Source: Paenibacillus harenae DSM 16969 (lineage in GTDB: Bacteria > Bacillota > Bacilli > Paenibacillales > Paenibacillaceae). From it: DNA of 64,000 nt. Under the pieces are notes generated by a model, which was given only the letters and a program-made list of their open reading frames with translations, ran no database searches and was not told the DNA's origin. Shown piece by piece: positions 51,294 to 59,715 of this stretch. A program made the translations under genes and the position numbers. The stretch lies in assembly GCF_000422465.1 (NCBI RefSeq), contig NZ_KE383844.1, positions 619,070 to 683,069 of the forward strand. Reading direction: 5' to 3'. Within the stretch, counting starts at the first letter, position 1. Every line of letters begins with the position of its first letter.

Positions 51294-52048
51294 GGATGGC
51301 AAGCTTCCTTCGATTACTCGCTTCGGAACGTCTCAAGCTGTCCAAATCGTACATCTGGCTCCTTGTTCCGTTAAGCCCGCTCCTGTCGCTGGCGATTGGA
51401 CTGCTCGTATCGCTGGATACCATGGATACGACATGGAAGTACGGTAATTACGCCATTCTCGTCACGGCGATGGCCTCGTTCCATGCGATGCTGTTTCTTC
51501 CCGTCTTAACGGGCATTTTCTCGGCATTCGTCTGCCGGTACGAGCATGGCGGAGGCGGCTGGAAGATGCTGCTGTCGCTCCCCGTTTCCCGCACGGCATT
51601 ATTTTTCGCCAAATTCACGGTCGTTGCCTCATTGCTCGCGGTTACGCAATTGCTCTTCCTCGCCGCGGTGTTCGTCGCCGCTGCCTATCAGGGCATTGAC
51701 GGCACGATCCCGTGGAGGTTGCTGCTCACCGGAATCGGCGGAGGCTTCCTTGCCTGCTTGCCGCTGGCCGCGCTGCAAATGCTCGTATCGGTCGGCTGGA
51801 GCAGCTTCGCCGCGCCGCTTGCGATCAACGTCGCTTTGACCGTGCCGAATATGCTTATTATTAATTCGAAGACATTTGGTCCGCTCTATCCTTGGGCGCA
51901 GCCGATGCTGGCCATGCTCTGGTACGGCGAGGAGGATTTCGGCAGCCTCGCGCTGCCGATGGAGAACATTGTTATAACCATTCTGGGAAGCTTCGCCGTC
52001 TTCCTCGCGGCCGGACTTCTCTATTTCAACCGCAAAGAACAAGCGTAA
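51290..52048 (+). CDS. ABC-2 type permease (LanG/MutG-like)
   Basis: 252 residues, six helices, same architecture as the permease before it: RLLASERLKLSKSYIWLLVP, then YEHGGGGWKMLLSLPVSRTALFF. Two non-identical permeases plus an ATPase define the LanFEG class. The start may be TTG 51290, seven bases after AAGGA, or ATG 51296. No lantibiotic structural or modification gene is nearby, so this looks like a self-standing resistance module. Confidence 0.88.
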   Translation: MRMASFLRLLASERLKLSKSYIWLLVPLSPLLSLAIGLLVSLDTMDTTWKYGNYAILVTAMASFHAMLFLPVLTGIFSAFVCRYEHGGGGWKMLLSLPVSRTALFFAKFTVVASLLAVTQLLFLAAVFVAAAYQGIDGTIPWRLLLTGIGGGFLACLPLAALQMLVSVGWSSFAAPLAINVALTVPNMLIINSKTFGPLYPWAQPMLAMLWYGEEDFGSLALPMENIVITILGSFAVFLAAGLLYFNRKEQA

Positions 52049-52051
52049 CAA

Positions 52052-52099
52052 AAACAGGCAGTCCCTCGGGTCTCCACGACCTTACGGGACTGCCTGTTT
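52052..52099. terminator. Bidirectional terminator
   Basis: AAACAGGCAGTCCC and GGGACTGCCTGTTT form a 14-bp stem between convergent transporter operons. Confidence 0.93.
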
Positions 52100-52101
52100 C
52101 A

Positions 52102-53820
52102 TTATTTGCTGCCGAACTGCGCGTGATGCAGCCGGCTGTAGATGCCGCCCGCTCCCACCAGCTCCTCGTGGCGGCCTTGCTCGGAAATGCCCTCCTCGGT
52201 CACGACGACGATCCGGTCCGCATTCTTGATCGTCGCGAGCCGGTGCGCGATGACGAGCGTCGTCCGCCCGACGGACAGCTCGGCAAGCGACTGCTGAATC
52301 GCCGCTTCCGTCTCCGTATCGAGCGCCGACGTCGCTTCGTCGAGAATGAGGATCGGCGGATTCTTGAGGAACATCCGCGCGATCGCAAGACGCTGCTTCT
52401 GCCCGCCGGACAGCTTCACGCCGCGCTCGCCGATGACCGTCTCCAGCCCATCCGGCTGTGCCAGAATAAAGTCCTCCAGCCGCGCGCGGCGGGCCGCGGT
52501 CCAAATCTCTTCATCGGACGCGCCAAGCTTGCCGTAGACGATATTCTCGCGGATCGTTCCCGCGAACAGAAACACGTCCTGCTGTACGATGCCGATCTGC
52601 TTCCTTAGCGATTCAAGCTTCAGATCGCGGATATCATAGCCGTCGACGGAAATGCCGCCGCTCCCGATTTCATAGAACCTTGGCAGCAGGCTGCATAGTG
52701 TTGTTTTGCCGGCGCCGGAAGGCCCGACGAACGCGACCGTCTCCCCTGCCCGGATCGTCAGATCGATGTTCTGAAGCACCTTCGCTTCGCCTTCGTAACC
52801 GAACGTAACGCCGCGATACTGAATATCGCCGCGCAAGCGGTCAACCTGGACGGCGCCCGGCTTATCCGCAACATCCGGCTCCGTCTCCATCAGCTGCACG
52901 TAACGCTTGAAGCCTGCAATCCCTTTCGGGTAGCTCTCGATGACGGCGTTAATTTTCTCGATCGGCTTGAAGAAAATGTTCGTCAGCAGAACAAACGCAA
53001 CGAATTGCCCATAATCCAGCTCACCCTTAATGACAAACCAAGTTCCCGCGATGAGCACGAAAATGGTGACAAGCCGCATCAGCATATACGTAATGGACGA
53101 GTTCAAGCCGATGAGCTTGTAGGAGAACAGCTTCGCATCGCGGAAACGGAGGTTGTTCGCCTTGAACAGCTTGCCCTCATGCTTCTCGTTCGAGAAGGCC
53201 TGCACGACGCGGATCCCGCCTACGGTGTCCTCGACGCGCGCATTGAAATCAGCCATATCCGAGAGCAGCCGGTCGACCGCCTTCGTCATTCTGCCGTTGA
53301 AGTGCAGAACGAGCCAAATAATGACCGGAATGATGACAAACGTTAAAATCGCCAGCTCCAGATTAATGTAAGCCATAATGCCGAAAGCGCCGACCAGCGT
53401 CATGGCCGCGATAAACATGTCCTCGGGCCCGTGGTGAGCGACCTCGCCGATCTCGAACAAATCGTTCGTGAGGCGGGAGATCAGATGACCGGTCTTCGTG
53501 TTGTCGAAGAAACGGAAGCTCAGCTTCTGCACATGGTCGAACAGCTTCTTGCGCATGTCCGTTTCGATGTTAATACCGAGCATATGGCCCCAGTAGGTCA
53601 CGACATATTGAAGGATCGTATTAATGACATAGATAACGAGCAAAATGGCGCAAGCCGTAAGAATGAGCCCCCAATTCTCGTCCGGCAGCAGGGTGTCGAT
53701 GACATAGCTGACCGCGAGCGGGAAGCACAGCTCGAGAACCGCGAGCGCAACCGCGCAGCAGAAATCGAGCAGGAACAGCTTTTTGTACGGCTTATAATAG
53801 GAAAAAAAACGTCGAATCAT
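52102..53820 (-). CDS. ABC exporter (fused membrane and ATPase domains), Fur-regulated
   Basis: 572-residue half transporter: six-helix ABC membrane domain (1-310) and an ATPase domain with GPSGAGKTTLCSLLPRF (Walker A), KLSGGQKQRLAIARM and ILILDEATSALD. Family relatives export lipids, drugs or peptides. A promoter with a Fur box lies directly upstream, which suggests induction on iron starvation and perhaps export of a siderophore or haem-related molecule (inference). No biosynthesis genes are present. Confidence 0.92.
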   Translation of the reverse strand: MIRRFFSYYKPYKKLFLLDFCCAVALAVLELCFPLAVSYVIDTLLPDENWGLILTACAILLVIYVINTILQYVVTYWGHMLGINIETDMRKKLFDHVQKLSFRFFDNTKTGHLISRLTNDLFEIGEVAHHGPEDMFIAAMTLVGAFGIMAYINLELAILTFVIIPVIIWLVLHFNGRMTKAVDRLLSDMADFNARVEDTVGGIRVVQAFSNEKHEGKLFKANNLRFRDAKLFSYKLIGLNSSITYMLMRLVTIFVLIAGTWFVIKGELDYGQFVAFVLLTNIFFKPIEKINAVIESYPKGIAGFKRYVQLMETEPDVADKPGAVQVDRLRGDIQYRGVTFGYEGEAKVLQNIDLTIRAGETVAFVGPSGAGKTTLCSLLPRFYEIGSGGISVDGYDIRDLKLESLRKQIGIVQQDVFLFAGTIRENIVYGKLGASDEEIWTAARRARLEDFILAQPDGLETVIGERGVKLSGGQKQRLAIARMFLKNPPILILDEATSALDTETEAAIQQSLAELSVGRTTLVIAHRLATIKNADRIVVVTEEGISEQGRHEELVGAGGIYSRLHHAQFGSK

Positions 53821-53853
53821 CCTTTATCCGTTACTCCTTCTTCTCTCTATAGT

Positions 53854-53903
53854 TGATAATCATTTTCGTTTAAAATGATATAGAAACGCGCCGCGGCTGT
53901 CAA
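53854..53903 (-). promoter_or_regulatory. Promoter with Fur box for the ABC exporter
   Basis: Minus strand TTGACA (53903-53898), 17-base spacer, TATCAT (53880-53875). TGATAATCATTTTCG (53854-53868, two mismatches to the 7-1-7 Fur consensus, read here on the plus strand) covers the predicted transcription start. The -35 abuts the fdhD stop codon. Confidence 0.8.
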
Positions 53904-54701
53904 TCAATTGTCGAAATCGATCCGCTCATGATGCGTATACACATTCATCTCGCCGCCGCGGATAAATCCGACGCAAGTAATGCCCAGATCGTTGGCCAGA
54001 CGAAGCGCAAGGTCCGTCGGCGCCGACTTGCTGAGCAGGATGCCGCAGCCGATCTTGGCCGTCTTCAGCACCACCTCCGAGGACAGCCTCCCGCTGAAGG
54101 CGATCGCCTTATCCGAGGTGCGCAGCCGGTGCAGCAGACAGTAGCCAAACAGCTTGTCGAGCGCGTTATGGCGTCCGATGTCCGTCCGCACGGCCAGCAG
54201 ACGGCTGACCGATCCGATCGCCGCGTTATGCACGCCGCCCGTGCTGCGAAAGTCGGCCGAGCTGTCCTGCAGCTCGCGCATGAACCGGATGCACTGCGAA
54301 GCCGGGATGCGGGTGCGGGTCATGACGGTTTTGGCCGTCAGCATATCGTTATGAAAATAAAACTGCCTGCTCTTCCCGCAGCAGGAGCCGATAAAGCGCT
54401 TCGAGTATTGGCTGCGGTCCGCGGACAGCTTGTGCTCCAGCTCGACATAGGCAAAGCCGGTATCCTCATGGATCGTCATCTTCTTCACCTGCCCGGCGGC
54501 GCGGACGACGCCCTCGGAGGCGAGGAAGCCGATGACCAGCTCCTGCAGATCGGACGGCGAGCATACGAACGTCGCGAACTCGTCCCCGTCGATTTTCAGG
54601 GTAAGAGGAAGCTCCGCCGCGATGGTATCCTCCATTTCTAACGGCTCGCCGCCGCCGCTGTACTTTCGCATTTTCCACTTCGCCGTATTCGAAAAGTCCA
54701 T
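53904..54701 (-). CDS. fdhD: FdhD, formate dehydrogenase accessory sulfurtransferase
   Basis: 265 residues. It transfers sulfur to the molybdenum cofactor so that FdhF-type enzymes become active. Visible family motifs: FIGSCCGKSRQF (sulfur-carrying Cys region), STGGVHNAAI, DIGRHNALDKLFG and SGRLSSEVVLKTA. It is the second gene after the molybdoenzyme and 120 bases apart from it, in the same direction. Confidence 0.94.
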   Translation of the reverse strand: MDFSNTAKWKMRKYSGGGEPLEMEDTIAAELPLTLKIDGDEFATFVCSPSDLQELVIGFLASEGVVRAAGQVKKMTIHEDTGFAYVELEHKLSADRSQYSKRFIGSCCGKSRQFYFHNDMLTAKTVMTRTRIPASQCIRFMRELQDSSADFRSTGGVHNAAIGSVSRLLAVRTDIGRHNALDKLFGYCLLHRLRTSDKAIAFSGRLSSEVVLKTAKIGCGILLSKSAPTDLALRLANDLGITCVGFIRGGEMNVYTHHERIDFDN

Positions 54702-54823
54702 GCGTCCGCGCTCCTTTCTTCCTATTCACCATACCTGATTTGCGGCAGCGGCGGGTTCGTATTTACACCCCCATCTACTCGCTTACCCAGTTACTCACTT
54801 ACTTACAAACGTTCTCCTGCCCC

Positions 54824-57178
54824 CTACGCCGGCGGCTCCGTCTCCAGCTCATCGATTCGCTTCTCCACGTACCTTGTATCTTTCAACGCATGATAGGTAT
54901 CGGCACGCTCCACGACTACCGTGGCGTTGTATTCGGGAATGCCCGCTTCCGGCTCATATACCCCTTTGGCGAACAGGCTGTTTCCTTCCGGCCAATAGAC
55001 CTCGATATTTCCGCGCGCCATATCCTCGCATTTCACTCTGCCGTGAAAGGCGCCGGTTCGGTTATAGACAACGACGGCGTCGCCTTCGTCCAACCGCAGC
55101 TCTGCCGCATCCCGTCCGTTCATCAGCACATCGTAACGCCCTGCAGCATTGAACGCATCCTTCTCGCCATAGATCATCGAGTTGAACTGCTTGCCCCGCT
55201 TCGTCGTCGCGTAGAAATGACCCTCCGGCTTGCGCAGCTCCGGCAGCTCGATCGCCAGCAGATTCCCTTTCCCGTCCGCCGTTGGACATTCGCCGCCCTC
55301 GCAAAGCCATGCCCCTCCCCATTGGAACACGTCGCCTTGATTCTGCAGCAGCTGAATGCCGTCGTAGCTAGGCGCAGTACGGGCAATCTCTCTCCGAACG
55401 GCAGCGGCATCTTGGAAGGTAACCGCCTCCCGAAGCTCCGGCTTGACGCGCGCCGCCAGGTCCGCATAAATCTCCCATTCCGCCCTGGCTTCTTCCACCC
55501 TGGGACCGTCTATCGCCGGCGAAAAATAAACCATGCGTTCGGTGGACGTGGACGTCCCGCCTCCAGGCTGCTCATAACGCGTCATGGCAGGCAGAACAAT
55601 CACCTCTTCCCGGGCATCGAGCAGCGTTGAGCTGTTCAGGATGATATCCTGGTGCACCCGCAGCTCCACCGCCTCCAGACAGCGCTTCACAAAATCCGGG
55701 TCAGGCATCGTCTCGACAAAATTGCCGCCCGAGGTATAAAATAGCTTCAGCTTGCGCTCATGCCGATCCGGAAGCAGCGCGTTTTCGAGCGAAACGCCAA
55801 CGATATCGCCTTGCCATTCCGGGAGCCGGAAACCCCAGGCCTGTTCGATTCGGCTGACATCCGCTCCTTTGAACTCGCCGCCCGGCAAGCTGAAAGGGTC
55901 AGCCCCCATCTCCCCCGAGCCCTGTACGCCGCTGTGCCCGCGGATCGGCATAAGGCCGCAATGCCCGCGCCCGAGAAATCCCCGCAGCAGCGCCAGATTC
56001 GCAACCTGCGAAATATTGTCCGTACCGAAGCGGTGCTGCGTCAGTCCCATGCTCCAGACGAACACGCCGGACTTCGAGGCGGCCAGCAGCTCCGCGAACT
56101 CCTTCATCCGTTCTTTGGCCAATCCCGATGATTGCTCGAGCAGCTCCCAGCGCTGCTTCTGTACATGCGCCTTCAGCTCCTCATATCCGTTCACATGCGC
56201 CCGCACAAAAGAATGATCGATCGCCGAGCCTTGCCGTGTCTCCTCCATCTCGAGCCAATGCTTCATGACGCCGTGCATGAATGCGATGTCTCCGCCGATG
56301 TTCACCTGATAGAAGTCATCGGCCAGCTTCGTCCCGAACAGCGCCGATTCCGGAATCGACGGAATCCAGTAGCCCTCCATCGCAGGCTCGCGGTAGGGGT
56401 TGATGACGATGATTTTCGTCCCTTTCCGCTTGGCGGCGTACATGTACTTGGTCGAAACCGGCTGATTGTTGGCTGCCACGCTCCCCCAGAATACAAGCAC
56501 ATCCGTGCCGATCCAATCCTTATAGCTGCAGGTAGAAGCACCCACGCCAATTGATCGCTTTAAGGCCGTCTTGGATGGAGAATGGCAGATCCGCGAGGCG
56601 TTATCGATGTTGTTCGTTCCGATTAGCCGCGCCGCCTTCGCCGCCATATAGTAGGACTCGTTGGTAATTCCGCGCGCCGTTAAGTAAAATGCCAGCTGCT
56701 TCGGGTCGATGGCCCTTGCTTTGGCCGCTATGCGGTCCAGCGCCTCATCCCAGGACAGCCTGCGGAAGCTGCGCTCCCCTTTGCCGCGAATGAGCGGATA
56801 AGGCAGCCGGCCAAGCTTGCGCAGCTGCGTGCTGTCGAGCTTCCGGAGCTCATCGATATCGGAATGAAGGATCGACGTCTTAATGGCAGGCATTGTATTC
56901 AGGCGCAGCACGTTAAGCCGCGTTGTACATAGATGCGGACCGTCAAGCGTCTGATCGTAAAGGCCGGACACGCCAAGGGCGCAGCCGTCGCACACCCCCC
57001 GCGTCAAAATCCGGTAGGCGTAAGGCAAATTGTCGCGGTTATCCCAAACAACCTTCAACGTGTCGCGAATGTGATGCGGCTTGACACGCCCCAGGCCGAA
57101 CGGCGCCTTGCTGACCCACAGCTTCGGGTCAGGACGTCTCGGCAGCTTAATCGGCCCGCTATGCTTCGTTGTCGCCAT
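54824..57178 (-). CDS. FdhF/YdeP-family molybdopterin oxidoreductase
   Basis: 784 residues. N-terminal GVCDGCALGVSG lacks the four-Cys cluster motif of classical FdhF. Molybdopterin-binding segments include LARGITNES-like, RICHSPSKTALKRSIG, VLVFWGSVAANNQPVSTKYM, IPIRGHSGVQGSGEMG and the C-terminal VLMNGRDAAELRLDEGDAVVVYNRTG. This FdhF/YdeP group has been linked to formate oxidation and acid resistance, but the substrate is not proven. The gene is followed by fdhD, which fits. A nested hairpin lies 160 bases upstream of the start. Confidence 0.9.
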   Translation of the reverse strand: MATTKHSGPIKLPRRPDPKLWVSKAPFGLGRVKPHHIRDTLKVVWDNRDNLPYAYRILTRGVCDGCALGVSGLYDQTLDGPHLCTTRLNVLRLNTMPAIKTSILHSDIDELRKLDSTQLRKLGRLPYPLIRGKGERSFRRLSWDEALDRIAAKARAIDPKQLAFYLTARGITNESYYMAAKAARLIGTNNIDNASRICHSPSKTALKRSIGVGASTCSYKDWIGTDVLVFWGSVAANNQPVSTKYMYAAKRKGTKIIVINPYREPAMEGYWIPSIPESALFGTKLADDFYQVNIGGDIAFMHGVMKHWLEMEETRQGSAIDHSFVRAHVNGYEELKAHVQKQRWELLEQSSGLAKERMKEFAELLAASKSGVFVWSMGLTQHRFGTDNISQVANLALLRGFLGRGHCGLMPIRGHSGVQGSGEMGADPFSLPGGEFKGADVSRIEQAWGFRLPEWQGDIVGVSLENALLPDRHERKLKLFYTSGGNFVETMPDPDFVKRCLEAVELRVHQDIILNSSTLLDAREEVIVLPAMTRYEQPGGGTSTSTERMVYFSPAIDGPRVEEARAEWEIYADLAARVKPELREAVTFQDAAAVRREIARTAPSYDGIQLLQNQGDVFQWGGAWLCEGGECPTADGKGNLLAIELPELRKPEGHFYATTKRGKQFNSMIYGEKDAFNAAGRYDVLMNGRDAAELRLDEGDAVVVYNRTGAFHGRVKCEDMARGNIEVYWPEGNSLFAKGVYEPEAGIPEYNATVVVERADTYHALKDTRYVEKRIDELETEPPA

Positions 57179-57339
57179 AAACCATTCACCCCGTTAACTA
57201 GTTTATCAATTAAGCGTAATTTAGCTTCATCCTCCCATCAGCTATATCGGGAAAATAAAACTTGTAGACCTGGGAAATAAAGTATTAAACTAATTTTATA
57301 TAAATTGAACGATCGATTTACATCAGCTGTTATCGCTGC

Positions 57340-57460
57340 GAGAGCAAATCAATCTTACGATCGCTGTTCCAGCCAAATGGTCTGAATCGGTCAACCCTGT
57401 CAGGTAACCATATGGGCTGCAAAAAGCGACCGCTTCGTTTCTCCAGAACGATTTGCTCTC
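57340..57460 (-). ncRNA. Candidate structured RNA: nested 121-nt hairpin
   Basis: Five coaxial stems fold into one long irregular hairpin. GAGAGCAAATC/GATTTGCTCTC (11 bp, 57340-57350 and 57450-57460); CGATCGCT/AGCGACCG (57358-57365 and 57425-57432); CAGCC/GGCTG (57370-57374 and 57415-57419); ATGGT/ACCAT (57377-57381 and 57407-57411); CTGA/TCAG (57382-57385 and 57400-57403). The single non-Watson-Crick pair is A-C on the plus strand and a G-U wobble on the minus strand, favouring the minus strand, upstream of the molybdoenzyme gene. I do not recognise the family. Confidence 0.6.
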
Positions 57461-57539
57461 TCCGCTCCACGCATTCGTTTCTTTCGTTTTATATAGACCG
57501 TTCTTCTAACTAATTCTTTAGAAAGGGTGACCCATAAAA

Positions 57540-57869
57540 ATGGCAGCTTCAAAGGGAGATTTAAGAACTTGCGGCAAAGGACACAACTACTATAAAAGCA
57601 GCGACTGTCCTACCTGCCCGGTCTGCGAACAAGAACGGAAACCTGACGAAGGATTCCTTGCCCTGCTCTCGGCGCCGGCAAGAAGAGCATTGGAACACAA
57701 TGGAATCACTTCATTGCAGCAGCTCGCAAAATATAGTGAAAAAGAGATCTTGCAATTTCACGGGATGGGACCGGGATCTTTGCCTAAACTTAGAACAGCT
57801 TTGCAGGAAAACGGGTTGTCATTCAAAAACGAACATCTACATGGTATGAAGGCAGACCTTAGCGAATGA
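57540..57869 (+). CDS. RNA polymerase alpha-CTD-like protein with zinc ribbon
   Basis: 109 residues. N-terminal zinc-type sequence TCGKGHNYYKSSDCPTCPVC with spaced Cys, then a C-terminal helix-hairpin-helix like the RNA polymerase alpha C-terminal domain: FLALLSAPARRALEHNGITSLQQLAKYSEKEILQFHGMGPGSLPKLRTALQENGL. Such stand-alone proteins occur in Bacilli; role in DNA binding or transcription is inferred. It has a good ribosome site (GAAAGGGTGACCC), and lies downstream of the hairpin described above, in opposite orientation. Confidence 0.8.
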   Translation: MAASKGDLRTCGKGHNYYKSSDCPTCPVCEQERKPDEGFLALLSAPARRALEHNGITSLQQLAKYSEKEILQFHGMGPGSLPKLRTALQENGLSFKNEHLHGMKADLSE

Positions 57870-58033
57870 CTAAGACTTTCATTCTCGTCTAGCTCGAGTA
57901 AGCGCATACAATAAAGAGCTGAGGAAGGTGGAGAAGGCGCGCTCAGCGTGAGACAAGCAGCAGCGAAGGCATTCATCCCTCTGACCAAGTCCCTGGTAAG
58001 CGGCCACAATTACACTCCCTCACCTGTCCCGCT

Positions 58034-58531
58034 TCAATTAGGCTGCACCTGCACCGCAGCCTGCTTGCCGCTCACCTGGATGCCCGTCTGCTTCCTGCCG
58101 TTATCGGCAAGATCCTTCAGCATGCGTTCGAGCAGCTCTTTCGCCTTCTGGCCTTCCTTTCCCTGGATGCGCACGACAAGCTGTACGCCGCTTCCTGTCG
58201 CGAGCAGCTTCGCCGCCTGCCTGAGCTTCGTATCATAATCATGCTCTTCAATATGCGGAGTCAAGCGAAGCTCTTTCACCTTGCCAGACTGCTCCTTCAC
58301 CCGGGTTTCCCGCTTCTCACGGCTTGCCTGCTGCTTCGCCTGCCCTTTGGCTGTCAGTCTGCACGGCGGCGGACTGCTCATCAGCGAGGTGCAGACCAAA
58401 TCAACCTTCAACTCGCGCGCCATCGCGAGCGCCTCCTCCCGGGATACAATCCCAAGATCCTCGCCGTTCACGCCCGTCAGCTTCACTTCCGATGCGCGTA
58501 TTTTCTCATTCATCATCATCATCGATGCCAT
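58034..58531 (-). CDS. Divergent translation initiation factor IF-3 paralogue
   Basis: 165 residues with both IF-3 domains: NEKIRASEVKLTGVNGEDLGIVSREEALAMARELKVDLVCTSLMSSPPPCRLTAKGQ (N-domain) and LRLTPHIEEHDYDTKLRQAAKLLATGSGVQLVVRIQGKEG (C-domain). The usual FRGRE..H block in the C-domain is replaced by IQGKEGQKAKELLE and the tail differs, so it is a paralogue, not canonical infC. It is not followed by rpmI-rplT. GAGGG is six bases before ATG. Function not known. Confidence 0.88.
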   Translation of the reverse strand: MASMMMMNEKIRASEVKLTGVNGEDLGIVSREEALAMARELKVDLVCTSLMSSPPPCRLTAKGQAKQQASREKRETRVKEQSGKVKELRLTPHIEEHDYDTKLRQAAKLLATGSGVQLVVRIQGKEGQKAKELLERMLKDLADNGRKQTGIQVSGKQAAVQVQPN

Positions 58532-58699
58532 CCGTATCCCTCGCTTCCTTGCTAAACATACGGAAAACGGCAGCCTGCAGCAACCAAACCGCCGTTGTTC
58601 CTTTCCCTTATTATACTCTTTCTTCGAGCATCCAGCGCGGTCTGTTTGCCGATGGCTGCGCCCGGACCGCCCCCGTCTCCTGCCGCCCCGCGTGCTGTT

Positions 58700-58870
58700 C
58701 GATTCACTTGTGCACTCCGATTAGAGCAGGCCAAGTTGTTACTGCTGCAAACCGATCTTGCCGTCTCCCGCATCGCCGAGGAGGTTGGCTTCAATAACGC
58801 CGCCTATTTCACGTCCTGCTTTGCCAGATTCGAGGGCATCACGCTCCAGCAGCGCTTCTCCTACGGTTGA
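58700..58870 (+). pseudogene. Remnant of an AraC-family regulator (C-terminal helix-turn-helix)
   Basis: The frame reads LRLEQAKLLLLQTDLAVSRI, AEEVGFNNAAYFTSCFARFEG, the second helix-turn-helix of AraC proteins. About 100 bases before it there is no homologous sequence, and no start codon with a ribosome site. The rest of the gene is lost. Confidence 0.8.
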
Positions 58871-59025
58871 AGCAGCAAGAAGCAGCTTCGATTGGAGCCC
58901 CTTACCTTGTTAGATCGCACTCCTTATAGGGAAAAACCCCTGTTAATCTCACCGCTTAGCCGCTGCCTCATCTTTTAAAAGGAAGGCTATATTAAATTCT
59001 AATGTTGATTTATGACCAAAAGAAT

Positions 59026-59070
59026 ACCGCCTTGTGAAAAGGCGGTTAATTGCTATCGTTCGCCGTTAGC
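59026..59070 (-). repeat. Motif-plus-hairpin element, copy 4, after the P-loop kinase gene
   Basis: In minus orientation CTAACGGCGAACGATAGC is followed after five bases by the 8-bp hairpin ACCGCCTT/AAGGCGGT. It starts 67 bases after the kinase stop. Confidence 0.8.
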
Positions 59071-59136
59071 GCAGTGGATGGTGCTATTCGTATCCGGGTG
59101 CATTGATGTATTGGGCTGTCCTTGAGCGCCCGTAAG

Positions 59137-59655
59137 TTACTGTCGTTGGCGTTCATTTGCTTCGATTTGACGGAGGATTTCGTCAACGACGTGCGCGATC
59201 GGAGCGGTGGCGTCGATTATAATCCCGTTTTTAGGAATGCCTTCTTTCGTTTGATGCAAGCGCGCACTAATTTCCCGTTCCTCTGGTCTGCCACCCCAGT
59301 CAGTTGGGTCCAGCGCCACTCGCTCATCAATCCGCCGGAGAGAGGTTTCCAGGTCGACCTCAAGGACAAACACGCCGTCGAAGAGGTCGATGAATTTGGG
59401 GTAATTCCGCGAACCACCGCAGAAAAATGTTACCGCCTCATCCTGATTGTCGACCAAAGCTTTTACTTTATCAACATGCCAAATATGGTGTTCGGGTTTA
59501 AAGCCATCCGTCGGGGTACCAGTTTCCGGATCGCCTTGATAAGCCAATACACGGTCACCATGAATAGCATGGTAGCCGCGCCGCTGCAATTCGTTGCAGA
59601 CCGTAGTTTTGCCGGCGCCGGAAACGCCTCCAATCAGATAATTCCTAATGCCCAT
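59137..59655 (-). CDS. P-loop NTPase/nucleoside-kinase-like protein
   Basis: 172 residues. Walker A is GGVSGAGKTTVCNELQRRG with HGDRVLAY after it; FFCGGSRNYPKFIDLFDGVFVLEVDLETSLRRIDER is a Walker-B-like and LID region, as in small-molecule kinases. ATG 59655 is six bases after GGAGGG. It is flanked by gene remnants on both sides and followed by a motif-plus-hairpin element, so it is probably acquired. Substrate unknown. Confidence 0.75.
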   Translation of the reverse strand: MGIRNYLIGGVSGAGKTTVCNELQRRGYHAIHGDRVLAYQGDPETGTPTDGFKPEHHIWHVDKVKALVDNQDEAVTFFCGGSRNYPKFIDLFDGVFVLEVDLETSLRRIDERVALDPTDWGGRPEEREISARLHQTKEGIPKNGIIIDATAPIAHVVDEILRQIEANERQRQ

Positions 59656-59715
59656 GGCAGACCCTCCATTCAACTGGATAAGCACAATATATTAGATGTT
59701 TCTAACTGTCACTAA

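Noticed and set aside
54824-57178. Classical [4Fe-4S] formate dehydrogenase FdhF
   Set aside because: The N-terminal four-Cys motif is absent; only GVCDGC remains, so the YdeP/FdhF-like group is more accurate.
57340-57460. Similarity to the SRP RNA tip (GTCAACCCTGTCAGGT)
   Set aside because: The phrase resembles the SRP apical region but the invariant GGAAGGAAGCAG segment is missing and the surrounding fold is a different long hairpin.
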